From NCBI GenBank assembly GCA_020072845.1, contig JAIQGF010000021.1, positions 1-64,000 of the forward strand: DNA of 64,000 nucleotides, in the 5' to 3' direction. Made by a program: the position numbers and the translations under genes. Below are positions 35,564 through 43,989 of this stretch, in pieces; position 1 is the first letter of the stretch, and every line of letters begins with the position of its first letter. Origin of the DNA: Terriglobia bacterium (GTDB taxonomy: Bacteria > Acidobacteriota > Terriglobia > Terriglobales > Acidobacteriaceae). A model generated the notes under the pieces. It was not told the origin of the DNA, ran no database searches, and worked only from the letters and a program-made list of their open reading frames with translations.

Positions 35564-36601
35564 TTGCCCACCAACCCTATTTCGTTGACCTCCGCCGAGC
35601 AGCGCATGGTTCGCGCCGCCCTTCTGCGCTGGTTCGCCGCCCACCGCCGCCCTTTGCCGTGGCGTAAAACCTGTGACCCCTACCGCATCTGGATTTCTGA
35701 AATCATGCTACAGCAGACCAGGGTCGGCGCCGTGCTCGAGCATTACGCCGAATTTCTCCGCCGTTTTCCCGACCTGGACTCGCTCGCCGCCGCCAGGCTG
35801 CATGACGTGCTGGCCGCCTGGAGCGGCCTCGGGTATTACCGCCGAGCCCGAGCGCTGCACCGCGCGGCGCGCATCATCGTGCGCGACCACGGCGGTAACC
35901 TGCCTGGCAACGCGGACGCTCTGCAATCTCTCCCCGGCATCGGCCGCTACACCGCCAGTGCCATCGCCAGCATCGCCTTTCATGAACCTTGCGCGGTGGT
36001 GGACGGCAACGTCGAGCGTGTCCTACGCCGCTTGCTCGGTTGGCGCAAGCAACCCCTGTCGCGAATCTGGAATGCCGCCCAGCAATTGCTCAGCCGGCAG
36101 TCGCCCGGCAACTTCAACCAGGCGATGATGGAATTGGGCGCGCTCGTCTGCCTGCCCGTATCCCCGCGCTGTGAGGCCTGCCCGGTTCGTCGCCTGTGCG
36201 CGACCTGCGGTCCGCTCCAGCGTCCCGCCAGGCCGCCGCGCAAAACCGCCGAGATCACCTACGGCCTTGCCGCCCGCGACGATCGTGTCTATCTCGTCCG
36301 CCGTGGCCGGCGCGAGTCGCTTATGCCCGGCATGTGGGAGCTTCCCCAACTCAACGGCGATTGTGCCGGCAACGGTGCGGGCGATGGTGCCCCACATCTG
36401 CCGGGGTTCGGCGGATGTGGGTCCTTGAAGCCCGACTTCACCCTCCGCCACTCCATCACCGTCACTGACCACACCGTCCACGTCTGCCGCGTTCCCGCCG
36501 CCGGTCTGCGCGGTGGCCGCTGGTTTCGGCTTCAGGACGCCCCGACTCTTCCCCTCACCGGATTGGCGCGCAGGATTCTCCGCCGCGCCGCACTGATTTA
36601 G
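35564..36601 (+). CDS. mutY: A/G-specific adenine DNA glycosylase MutY
   Basis: A 345-aa glycosylase that removes adenine opposite 8-oxoguanine. Catalytic Glu in WISEIMLQQTRV (E46), helix-hairpin-helix LPGIGRYTASAI with Asp in VVDGNVERV (D147), and the [4Fe-4S] ligands C196, C203, C206 and C212 (C-x6-C-x2-C-x5-C) are intact. A NUDIX-like 8-oxoG recognition domain follows. The start is uncertain: TTG at 35564 has no strong ribosome-binding site and an ATG at 35606 is in frame. A hairpin resembling an intergenic repeat is embedded at 36391-36421 and codes for residues about 276-286 within the C-terminal domain. Confidence 0.93.
   Translation: MPTNPISLTSAEQRMVRAALLRWFAAHRRPLPWRKTCDPYRIWISEIMLQQTRVGAVLEHYAEFLRRFPDLDSLAAARLHDVLAAWSGLGYYRRARALHRAARIIVRDHGGNLPGNADALQSLPGIGRYTASAIASIAFHEPCAVVDGNVERVLRRLLGWRKQPLSRIWNAAQQLLSRQSPGNFNQAMMELGALVCLPVSPRCEACPVRRLCATCGPLQRPARPPRKTAEITYGLAARDDRVYLVRRGRRESLMPGMWELPQLNGDCAGNGAGDGAPHLPGFGGCGSLKPDFTLRHSITVTDHTVHVCRVPAAGLRGGRWFRLQDAPTLPLTGLARRILRRAALI
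36391..36421. repeat. REP-like hairpin inside mutY
   Basis: Arms cccacatctgccg and cggcggatgtggg pair at 12 of 13 positions around a short loop. The arms resemble the intergenic hairpin at 13521-13546 (cccacat...atgtggg), which suggests a mobile palindrome captured in frame. Confidence 0.55.
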
Positions 36602-36670
36602 AATCATTGCTTCAACACTGGAGCCCGATATGTTCGGTAAGTGTTGAGTCTCAGCTTCAGCCGTCTCCCG

Positions 36671-36704
36671 CTGAAACTGAAACTGAAACTGAAACTTGAA
36701 ACTG
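36671..36704. repeat. (ctgaaa)n microrepeat
   Basis: Four exact ctgaaa units plus a degenerate copy lie 18 bases before the start codon at 36722. If read in frame they would encode alternating Leu-Lys, which is why the longer frame from 36641 was rejected as a start. Confidence 0.8.
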
Positions 36705-36721
36705 TCTTTCGGAGGTTCAGG

Positions 36722-37216
36722 ATGCCTGCGCTCTCCGCGGGAAAAGCGGCGCCCGAGGTTTCGCTTTCCGACATGCGCGGCAAACAGTTTTCCCTGCGCG
36801 ACGCCCTTCAGCACGGGCCGGTGGTGCTGGCCTTTTTCAAGGTCACCTGCCCGGTGTGCCAGTACGCCATGCCGTTCCTGGAGCGCATTTATCGCGCGCA
36901 CCGGGGCAAGGCGCAGATCGTTGCCGTGTCGCAGCATCCCAGGAAAGAAACGCAACTGTTCCTACGCGAGTACGACATCACCATGCCGGTCCTGCTCGAC
37001 GTTCCCGAACACTACCCGGCGTCGAACGCCTATCACCTGACCAACGTGCCCACGGTTTTTCTCATCGCGCCCGGAGGCAAAATCGAAGTCTCCAGCGTGG
37101 GTTGGGAGCGCAAGGACATCGAGAGGATCAACCGCCGCGTCGCCGAAGAAGCCTCGCTGCCCGTACCGGCGCTGTTCCACCGTGGAGAAAGCATTGTCGA
37201 TTCCAAGCCCGGTTGA
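36722..37216 (+). CDS. Thioredoxin-fold redoxin (AhpC/TSA-ResA type)
   Basis: A 164-aa protein with a TlpA/peroxiredoxin fold. FKVTCPVCQYAMPFLERI carries a CPVC active site, and NVPTVFLIAPGGKI contains the conserved cis-Pro. It has no signal peptide, so it is cytoplasmic. GGAGG lies upstream of the ATG at 36722. A thiol-disulfide reductase or peroxiredoxin-like role is likely. A C-terminal helix extends slightly beyond the core fold. Confidence 0.85.
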   Translation: MPALSAGKAAPEVSLSDMRGKQFSLRDALQHGPVVLAFFKVTCPVCQYAMPFLERIYRAHRGKAQIVAVSQHPRKETQLFLREYDITMPVLLDVPEHYPASNAYHLTNVPTVFLIAPGGKIEVSSVGWERKDIERINRRVAEEASLPVPALFHRGESIVDSKPG

Positions 37217-37324
37217 GGCTCGCTGAACTGACCCGCGGGTCGCGGGCAAGAAATTTAGTTGGAGCGCGTTTGCCCTCGAACGCGAATCCCGGTTGGATGG
37301 GACGGAACGACACTGAGGTTCTAC

Positions 37325-37418
37325 GGGTATGTTGGACGATCGCATCCGAGTATGTATGACGATTGCCATCTGAACTATGCATGATGATCGCACCCGAATA
37401 TGTTGGACGATCGCATCA
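37325..37418. repeat. Four-copy 23-24-bp tandem repeat
   Basis: Units start at 37325, 37348, 37372 and 37396 with the pattern g(a/g)(g/a)tatg(t)tggacgatcgcatc; units 1 and 4 are almost identical, while 2 and 3 are diverged. No gene covers it. The 340-base gap 37217-37556 otherwise holds only two hairpins downstream. Confidence 0.8.
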
Positions 37419-37421
37419 TCA

Positions 37422-37468
37422 GCCCGCGAAGCGGGCGGAATTCGTTAGCCCACCGCGGCAGCGGTGGG
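37422..37468. repeat. Two adjacent perfect hairpins
   Basis: GCCCGC-gaa-GCGGGC (37422-37436) and CCCACCGC-4-GCGGTGGG (37449-37468) stand 12 bases apart upstream of the M28 peptidase gene. Neither has a T run, so they look like REP-type elements rather than terminators. Confidence 0.65.
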
Positions 37469-37556
37469 AAACCTGGCAACAAGAATTCCGAGCGCCAGCG
37501 GCGCGGCACTGTCTTGAACTGATTCTGAAGATTTACGAATTCGTAACAAGGACCTA

Positions 37557-39350
37557 ATGCGAAAAACCGCTCTCTTAATTGTCATCCTCGCACTGACCAC
37601 CGCGCCGCTGCTCGCGCAAAAGTCCACAACCTCGAAACCGAAGCGCGCAACCTTGCAAGCCGCTGCCCCGGCAGCGCTGCCGCCTGCCGCCGCCGCGGCC
37701 ATGAAATCCATTGACCCGCAGCGCATTCGCGCCCATGTCAAGTTTCTTGCCAGCGACCTGCTGGAAGGACGCGGCACCGGCCAGCGCGGTGGCGACATCG
37801 CCGCCGAATACATCGCCACCGAGTTGGAGTCCTATGGCCTCAGGCCCGCCGGCGATAACGGCACCTACATGCAGAAGGTGCCGATGGTCGGCATCCTCAC
37901 CGAACCTTCCACCAGCCTCTATTTCTTGCAGGCGGGCAAGACCCAGAAACTCAAGCTGGGCGACGACATCGTCGCCATGGATGAAACCCAGAACGAGGCC
38001 GACGACCTTGATGCCGACGTCGTCTTCGTCGGCTATGGCATTGAGGCTCCCGAATACCAGTGGAACGATTTCAAGGACGCCGACGTCCGCGGAAAAATTC
38101 TGCTGATGTTCGTCAACGAGCCGCCCTCCGACGACCCCAAATTCTTCAAGGGCAAGGCGCTCACCTACTACGGCCGCTGGACTTATAAATATGAGGAGGC
38201 GGCGCGCAAAGGCGCCGTCGGCGTCATTCTGATCCACCAAACCGACATGGCCAGCTACGGCTGGGACGTCGTCAAGAACTCCTGGGGCGGCGAGCGTTCC
38301 TACCTGCGCGCCGACGGCCAGCCCAAGCTCAAGCTCGCCTCCTGGGTGCAACTGGAAATCGCGCGCAAGCTGCTGGCCGATTCCGGCCAGGACCTGGAAA
38401 CTCTGCTCAAGCAGGCGCAGTCGCGTGACTTCAAGCCCATCCCGCTGCCCGTGCGCGTGCAGGGCCATCTGGTCAGCAAGATTCGCCCCTTCGTTTCACA
38501 AAACGTGATCGCCATGCTGCCCGGCTCCGATCCCAAGTTCAAAGATCAGGCCGTCCTCTACAGCGCTCATTATGACCACCTCGGCATCCATCCCGAGCAG
38601 CCGGGCGACAACATTTACAACGGCGCGGTGGACAACGCCACCGGCTGCGGCATCCTGCTGGAAATGGCTCGCGCCTATGCTTCCGCGGCGCAGCATCCCA
38701 AGCGTTCCATTCTGTTTGCCTCCGTCACCGCCGAGGAACAGGGCCTGCGCGGCTCCGAATTCCTCGGCAAGCATCCTCCCGTGCCGGCGGGAAACATCAG
38801 CCTCGGCCTGAACTTTGACGGCATCGCGCCCAACGGCATCGCGGAGGAGATCGAAGTCTCCGGCGCCGAGCGCACTACATTCTTTCCCACCGTCGAGGCC
38901 ACCGCCAAGGAGTTCAACCTCGCTATCAAACCCGATTCCAATCCTTCGGCCGGCTATTACTACCGCTCCGACCACTTCAGCTTCGCCCGCGTCGGCATTC
39001 CCGCCTTCTCGGTGAATGAAGGCATGAAATTCAAGGGACACGATGCGGAGTGGGGCATTCAGCAAGAGCGCGAGTACAACGCCCAGCGTTACCACCAGCC
39101 GAGCGACGAGTTCCATGCCGACTGGGACTTCTCCGGCCTGGCGGAGGTTGCTCGTTTCGGCTTTAATCTCGGCTGGAAGGCCGCTACCGAGACCCAGGGC
39201 ATCGGCTGGCAGCCCGGCGACGAATTCGAGGCTAAGTCTTGCGGTCGATCAGTCTCTCGGTCGCTCAGTCACCGATGGACTAATCGGCCGATCGAGCGAA
39301 GGACCGCAGGAAACCCACGTAACATTCTCCTGCGCGTCGACTCGTGCTAA
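37557..39350 (+). CDS. Secreted M28 zinc aminopeptidase with PA domain
   Basis: A 597-aa protein with a signal peptide (MRKTALLIVILALTTAPLLA), an inserted PA-type domain (about residues 130-300) and an M28 catalytic domain. Metal and catalytic residues are intact: SAHYDHLG (H338), GAVDNATG (D359), TAEEQGLRGS (E393, E394), LNFDGIAPNG and RYHQPSDEF. It should release amino acids from peptides outside the cytoplasm. AAGGA lies 6 bases before the ATG. The last 25-30 residues (from about KSCGRSVSRSL) are arginine- and serine-rich and are coded by repeat-like DNA (39244-39300), so the native C-terminus was probably extended by a lost stop. Confidence 0.9.
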   Translation: MRKTALLIVILALTTAPLLAQKSTTSKPKRATLQAAAPAALPPAAAAAMKSIDPQRIRAHVKFLASDLLEGRGTGQRGGDIAAEYIATELESYGLRPAGDNGTYMQKVPMVGILTEPSTSLYFLQAGKTQKLKLGDDIVAMDETQNEADDLDADVVFVGYGIEAPEYQWNDFKDADVRGKILLMFVNEPPSDDPKFFKGKALTYYGRWTYKYEEAARKGAVGVILIHQTDMASYGWDVVKNSWGGERSYLRADGQPKLKLASWVQLEIARKLLADSGQDLETLLKQAQSRDFKPIPLPVRVQGHLVSKIRPFVSQNVIAMLPGSDPKFKDQAVLYSAHYDHLGIHPEQPGDNIYNGAVDNATGCGILLEMARAYASAAQHPKRSILFASVTAEEQGLRGSEFLGKHPPVPAGNISLGLNFDGIAPNGIAEEIEVSGAERTTFFPTVEATAKEFNLAIKPDSNPSAGYYYRSDHFSFARVGIPAFSVNEGMKFKGHDAEWGIQQEREYNAQRYHQPSDEFHADWDFSGLAEVARFGFNLGWKAATETQGIGWQPGDEFEAKSCGRSVSRSLSHRWTNRPIERRTAGNPRNILLRVDSC

Positions 39351-39386
39351 CCTCTTGCACCGCAAGCGTCCCCCCGCTTCGCACCC

Positions 39387-41660
39387 ATGGCGAAGTTCCC
39401 GTTTCTCCAGCGCGAGAGCTTGTCCGAACTGGCGCGCCAGGTGTCGCTGACCGGTTACGTTCCCAACCTGGAGCTCGCGGGCCTGCTCGCCGGCATTGAT
39501 AACGTCCGCCACGATGCCTACCTCAGCCCAACGTTGGTCGACGTCGTTCGCCAGCATGTTCACCGCCTCATCGCCCGCTACGGCAACGTCGAAGATCTGG
39601 TTGGCGCCGACGCTCCGGGAACTCCGCAGATCGCGCCGCCGACTTTTCTCTGGGGCAAAGGGGAGCCACCGCGCCCGCTGCCCAAACCCGGCGCCGATCC
39701 CGCCGATTTCAAACGCTTCGTCACCGACTTGATGATCCTGGCGCTCAACTGGGCCAAGGGCGACGGCAATGCCAGCCTCGACCTGCTCGCCCGCCTCGCC
39801 GTCATTAAGCTGCTGCGCTCCGAACTGAGCGCGCAGTTTAATGCCATCCTTGGGCGTCTCCGTGCCCGGCAGGGTGAGTACGAAGGGCCGCGCCAGGCCG
39901 CCATCCAAAAAGGCATCGAGATTCGCGAGCGTTGCGCCGCCTTCCAGCTCGCCAAGCGCCAGTTGCTGCGCAAGGCCGGCCAGGAGCTGCTTCAGACTCT
40001 GCGCGAAGTCGAAAAGGAAACTCTGGCGCGCATGCGCCGTGCCCTGTTCGGCGCCGCCGATCTTCCCGCCTACGTCCTGCTGCTCAACCGCCTGATGTTC
40101 ACCGAGGACGGCCGCGACGACTACATCAACGCCGAGCACTATGTCATGGTCGGCAACTTCGATCGTGACCCCGACCGCTTCGCCACCCTGCAGGAAATCG
40201 CGCGCCTCTTCCTCGCCTCCCTCGACTTGCCCGTTCCGGAAGGCCAGGACCACCTTGATCTTGACTCGCTGCTCAGCGTCCCGGAAAACGCGCAGGAGCT
40301 GGTCGCAGCCGGAACCCCCGAAGAATCCACGCCCAAGGGCCGCGCCCAGAAGGCGCTGCTCGCCGCCTGGACCGACACCCTGGAGCGCAACGGCGTCATG
40401 GACCACATCATCGCCGCCTACGAAGCCGCTTCCTTGCTGGCCGAATATTCGCCTGTCATCCACCCTCAGCAGCTCAAGAACGCGCTCATTAACCGCACCG
40501 AGCGCACCCGCGTCGAGCGCCTGCTGGAGCAGCACAGCCGCCTCTCGCCGGCCAACTTCGAGGTCGCACTGCGCCGCCTCAACAGCTACCGCGCCGCTGA
40601 TCGCGCCAAGGTTGCCGGCCAATTCCTGCGCGACTTCATCTGCTACCATCGCGATCTCCGCAGCCTCGAGGCCCTGAACCGCGCTCTCGACACCATCAAC
40701 ATCATTGGCAGCGACCGCCTGCGCGAGCTCTCCGCCATCAACAACACCCTGTACGAGTTCCTCCTGCCCCAGGAGCAGAAGCCCGCCGAAGACAAGCTGG
40801 CCACCCACGTTGTTCTGAAAGCCGACGTGCGCGACTCCACCACCCTGATCCGCACCCTGATGGAGCGCGGTCTCAACCCCGCCTCCTACTTCAGCCTGAA
40901 TTTCTATGATCAGGTCAACAAGCTGCTCCCGAAATACCAGGCCACCAAGGTTTTCATCGAGGGAGACGCCATCATCCTGGCGCTGTTCGGCTACGAGGGT
41001 AGACAGGGCTTCCCGGTCGCGCGCACCTGTGTCATGGCGCGCGAGGTGATTTCCATCGTGCACGCTTACAACCAGCTCTCGCGCAAGGACGGCCTGCCCA
41101 CCCTGGAACTGGGCATCGGCATCTCCTTCCAGGACTCCGCCCCCATGTACCTCATGGACGGCAGCACGCGCATCATGATCTCCAAGGCGCTCAACGAGAG
41201 CGACCGCCTCTCCTCCTGCAACAAGGGCGCGCGCCGCTTTCTCGCCGACGCCGAAACCCTGTTCAACGTCTTTTCCTTCAAGACGGTCGAGGACGAAGAC
41301 ACCGGCGGCAATCCCGACGAGTTCCTCATGCGCTTCAACCTCGGCGGCGTCAACTTGAGCGAATCCGCCTTCCTCGCCCTGCAACACGAGATCTCGCTGC
41401 AGACGCACGAAGTCGAGCTGCCGACCTTATGGGAGAAAGAGCTCGTTCATCTTCACAGCGGCTTGGTGCCGCTGGGCGGCGGCATGTTCCATCGCATCGT
41501 CGTGCGCGAAGCTTGCATCCCGCGCATTGACGCCAGCGACTTTTCCTTCAAGTGCTGGACCGACCTGAAGTATTACGAGGTGTGCACCAACGAAGCCATC
41601 TACGAGTACGTCGAGAGCCACCTCTCCCAATCTGCCCACTCCGCCAACATCGGCGACTGA
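39387..41660 (+). CDS. Large protein with divergent class III nucleotidyl-cyclase-like domain
   Basis: A 757-aa soluble protein. The N-terminal 440 residues are mostly helical with no named domain. From about residue 470 there is a class III adenylate/guanylate cyclase-like core: VVLKADVRDST (metal-type Asp D480), KVFIEGDAIILAL (second Asp, D527) and LGIGISFQDS. Spacing fits the fold, but the middle substrate-contact regions are hard to match, so activity is doubtful. Tail cysteines are few. It could be an adenylate cyclase feeding the CRP-like proteins at 961/1858, or a non-catalytic regulator. No signal peptide is seen. Confidence 0.7.
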   Translation: MAKFPFLQRESLSELARQVSLTGYVPNLELAGLLAGIDNVRHDAYLSPTLVDVVRQHVHRLIARYGNVEDLVGADAPGTPQIAPPTFLWGKGEPPRPLPKPGADPADFKRFVTDLMILALNWAKGDGNASLDLLARLAVIKLLRSELSAQFNAILGRLRARQGEYEGPRQAAIQKGIEIRERCAAFQLAKRQLLRKAGQELLQTLREVEKETLARMRRALFGAADLPAYVLLLNRLMFTEDGRDDYINAEHYVMVGNFDRDPDRFATLQEIARLFLASLDLPVPEGQDHLDLDSLLSVPENAQELVAAGTPEESTPKGRAQKALLAAWTDTLERNGVMDHIIAAYEAASLLAEYSPVIHPQQLKNALINRTERTRVERLLEQHSRLSPANFEVALRRLNSYRAADRAKVAGQFLRDFICYHRDLRSLEALNRALDTINIIGSDRLRELSAINNTLYEFLLPQEQKPAEDKLATHVVLKADVRDSTTLIRTLMERGLNPASYFSLNFYDQVNKLLPKYQATKVFIEGDAIILALFGYEGRQGFPVARTCVMAREVISIVHAYNQLSRKDGLPTLELGIGISFQDSAPMYLMDGSTRIMISKALNESDRLSSCNKGARRFLADAETLFNVFSFKTVEDEDTGGNPDEFLMRFNLGGVNLSESAFLALQHEISLQTHEVELPTLWEKELVHLHSGLVPLGGGMFHRIVVREACIPRIDASDFSFKCWTDLKYYEVCTNEAIYEYVESHLSQSAHSANIGD

Positions 41661-41782
41661 CGCGCGTGCAGGCGCCAGCCTAATCCCATTCTGGAACTCA
41701 CATCTTGAGCGGGCGCTGCATTTCTTGCGCAAAAACCACTTCCTGCCGTCCGCCTCGGTAGACAATCAAAGGGCGAATCGAA

Positions 41783-41808
41783 CGAGGGCCGTTTGATCCC
41801 GGCCCTCG
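41783..41808. other. Perfect 9-bp hairpin between genes
   Basis: CGAGGGCCG and CGGCCCTCG with an 8-base loop lie 32 bases before the start at 41840. There is no T run. Confidence 0.5.
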
Positions 41809-41839
41809 ATTCCGACACCTTCGCACGGGAGAATCAAGC

Positions 41840-42505
41840 ATGGGTGCACACATATTTCGCAGTCCTTTATTCCATTTCATTGCACGTCATCTCGCGCTGC
41901 TGTTGGTCCTGTCATTCGTGGCCATCCCCCTGGCGGCCCAAACACCGCCCGCCAGTTCGGCGCCGCGCGTGGTGGTGGTCTTTAACCTGCGTTCCAACGA
42001 GCTGCAGCTGATTGATCACAAGTACCGCGTCTTCTACAACAAGTTCGAGAAGAAGAACCTGCCCATCGAAGGTTACGACCTGCGCGGCGCCATCCAGGAC
42101 GAGGTCATGAACACGCTCGTCACGGACAGCCGCTATCAGTGGCGAGTAGCCACCGAGGCCGACAAGCTCGACGCCGCCCAGCTCGCCGAGGAGAAGACCC
42201 GCACGCCCGAGATGCTCTCCAACGCTCAGGCCGACCGCGTCCTGGTGGTGGACGTCAACGCAATCGGGGGAATGATCACCGGTTTGGGGAAGGACCAGAT
42301 GTGGATCGGGATGGTTGTGACCATGCTCGACCGCGCCAGCGGGCGCAAGCTCTGGAAAAAGGGAGTCGGGGACACAATCCCGTTCTCCGGCGATCTACAA
42401 AAGCTGCAAAGCGAGAACCAGAAAGAGTTGAAAGAGGGAATCAACACCCTGATCGAGAAGACATGCGTGAAGCTGAAGGCCAAGGTGGCCGAGTCCAAGA
42501 TCTGA
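41840..42505 (+). CDS. Exported protein of unknown function
   Basis: A 221-aa protein with a hydrophobic export segment (about residues 15-34, ending AAQTPPASS). The mature part has alternating helices and strands with VLVVDVNAIGGMI and MWIGMVVTMLDRASGRKLWKKG. The pattern recalls periplasmic proteins of outer-membrane secretion or lipoprotein operons, but no family could be named. It lies 15 bases before the PEGA gene and is likely co-transcribed with it. Confidence 0.65.
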   Translation: MGAHIFRSPLFHFIARHLALLLVLSFVAIPLAAQTPPASSAPRVVVVFNLRSNELQLIDHKYRVFYNKFEKKNLPIEGYDLRGAIQDEVMNTLVTDSRYQWRVATEADKLDAAQLAEEKTRTPEMLSNAQADRVLVVDVNAIGGMITGLGKDQMWIGMVVTMLDRASGRKLWKKGVGDTIPFSGDLQKLQSENQKELKEGINTLIEKTCVKLKAKVAESKI

Positions 42506-42520
42506 GGCGCGGGGGGAACC

Positions 42521-43216
42521 ATGCTCGCTCATCTGCTGCTGATTGCTCTGCTGGTGTGCCCCGCGGCACTAACCGATGACGGCACATTGCGCGTCAAGAC
42601 CGATGTCGCCGACGTGGAAGTCTTTCTCGATGGACAGAGCGTGGGCAAGGCTCCCTTGACCCTGACACCGGTAGCGGTGGGCGCGCATCATCTCGCGCTC
42701 ACCAAGCCCGGCTACGTGGACCACGAGGAGGAAGTGCAGGTCCAGGCCGGGGCAACGGCCAAAAAGTTCGTCATCATGAAGGCGCTGCCGGCGGAGCCGC
42801 CAAAACTGCCGGCGCAGTTTTACGCCATCCATCAGCACTCGGCCGGGACAGCGTGCAGCGGCATTCTGACGGTGACCGCGGAGGCGATTGACTACCGTTC
42901 CCATGACGGCCATGACGTCTTTCACATTCCCATCCAGCAGGTTCGTTCGTTGTCGCGCTCCATGGGCACGGCGTGGTGGACCTCGGGACCTTTGAAAACC
43001 CCGTCGCAGTACAGCGCCTGCCGCCTGGAAGTGCCGGGAAAAAGCTATGGTTTCTTCGCTTACGAAGAAGACCCCAAGCTGGCGGGCACGCCCGCGGAGA
43101 ATCGCGTCACCAAGGAGGCTACGAGCGCCAAGACCAAGGAAATGTTTGAACTGATCTACCGCCTGTGGTCGGAATCGCTGGAGCAGCGGCAACATCCCAA
43201 ACAAGCCGCCAACTGA
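42521..43216 (+). CDS. PEGA-domain exported protein
   Basis: A 231-aa protein with a signal peptide (MLAHLLLIALLVCPAALT) and a PEGA domain at about residues 22-75 (VEVFLDGQSVGKAPLTLTPVAVGAHHL), a small beta-sandwich common in surface proteins. The C-terminal part is beta-rich with HIPIQQVRSLSRS, perhaps a PH-like fold. GGGGGG precedes the ATG closely. Function is unknown; it is probably envelope-associated with the preceding gene. Confidence 0.75.
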   Translation: MLAHLLLIALLVCPAALTDDGTLRVKTDVADVEVFLDGQSVGKAPLTLTPVAVGAHHLALTKPGYVDHEEEVQVQAGATAKKFVIMKALPAEPPKLPAQFYAIHQHSAGTACSGILTVTAEAIDYRSHDGHDVFHIPIQQVRSLSRSMGTAWWTSGPLKTPSQYSACRLEVPGKSYGFFAYEEDPKLAGTPAENRVTKEATSAKTKEMFELIYRLWSESLEQRQHPKQAAN

Positions 43217-43465
43217 GGACCGGCTAGGCGGCCATCGCGGGCGGCTTCGTCACCGGCGGGGCTTGCTGCTGCTGCGGCCGCTTGCAGACAACCGTCGTAA
43301 CCAGCTCGATCAGGAAGCCGAGTATCGCACTGCCCGCCACAGTCATGGCGACAGGCTTGATCGCTGATTGTGCAGCCAACGTGCAGGAGGGGCAACAAGG
43401 GGGTACGATGATTGCCGTTCTTAAGGCCAACAAGGAAATTCTTGTTGATCTCAGGGAGATGCGAC

Positions 43466-43921
43466 ATGCGAAATATTATGTGCTTGGTTACAGTCCTGGC
43501 GCTGTTCGCGCTGCCCGCCGTTTCCTCCGACAAGAAGGACGCCGATCCCGCCACGGAGATTCGCGCGGCCATGGCCGACCCGGAGAACGTCGTTGTGGTC
43601 ATCGCTGACCCGATGCCACGGCAGTACGTGCCGCGCCCGGGCAACATGGCGGTTATCCCCGTGTCCGGAATCGCGAACCTGGACGGCAGCCGCGTCACAG
43701 TGAAGGCCGGCACTTTCGTCATTGCCGACATGCAAGAAGTCGAAAAGCCGAAAAAGGCGGCCGAGCAACTGCTGGCCAAATGGAAAAGTCGTACGGGCGA
43801 CAACTACATCGTGGTCCCGGAGGGCGCCAGGAAGATGATGTATACCTTCTTCTTCGGTGAGTTGAAGGCAGACCGCACGTTCAACGTCGTCAACGTAGTT
43901 CTGGCGGCCAAGCCGAAGTAA
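43466..43921 (+). CDS. Small exported protein of unknown function
   Basis: A 151-aa protein with a signal peptide (MRNIMCLVTVLALFALPAVS). The mature domain is alpha/beta (NVVVVIADPMPRQYVPRPG; KAGTFVIADMQEVEKPKKAA). No family was recognised. GGGAG lies upstream of the ATG at 43466, preferred to an in-frame start at 43412. A short antisense frame at 43224-43433 upstream is not supported. Confidence 0.6.
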   Translation: MRNIMCLVTVLALFALPAVSSDKKDADPATEIRAAMADPENVVVVIADPMPRQYVPRPGNMAVIPVSGIANLDGSRVTVKAGTFVIADMQEVEKPKKAAEQLLAKWKSRTGDNYIVVPEGARKMMYTFFFGELKADRTFNVVNVVLAAKPK

Positions 43922-43989
43922 TACGGACTCGCAAGTCGAGAAAGGCCGGCCCTCGCTGCGCTCGCCTCATCGCAGGTAGAATTCCAGAC

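Noticed and set aside
37325-37418. Possible CRISPR array
   Set aside because: The 23-24-base units are head-to-tail with no spacers between them.
43224-43433. 69-codon minus-strand frame with a hydrophobic stretch
   Set aside because: It begins at TTG without a ribosome-binding site and lies between two plus-strand genes; too weak to call.
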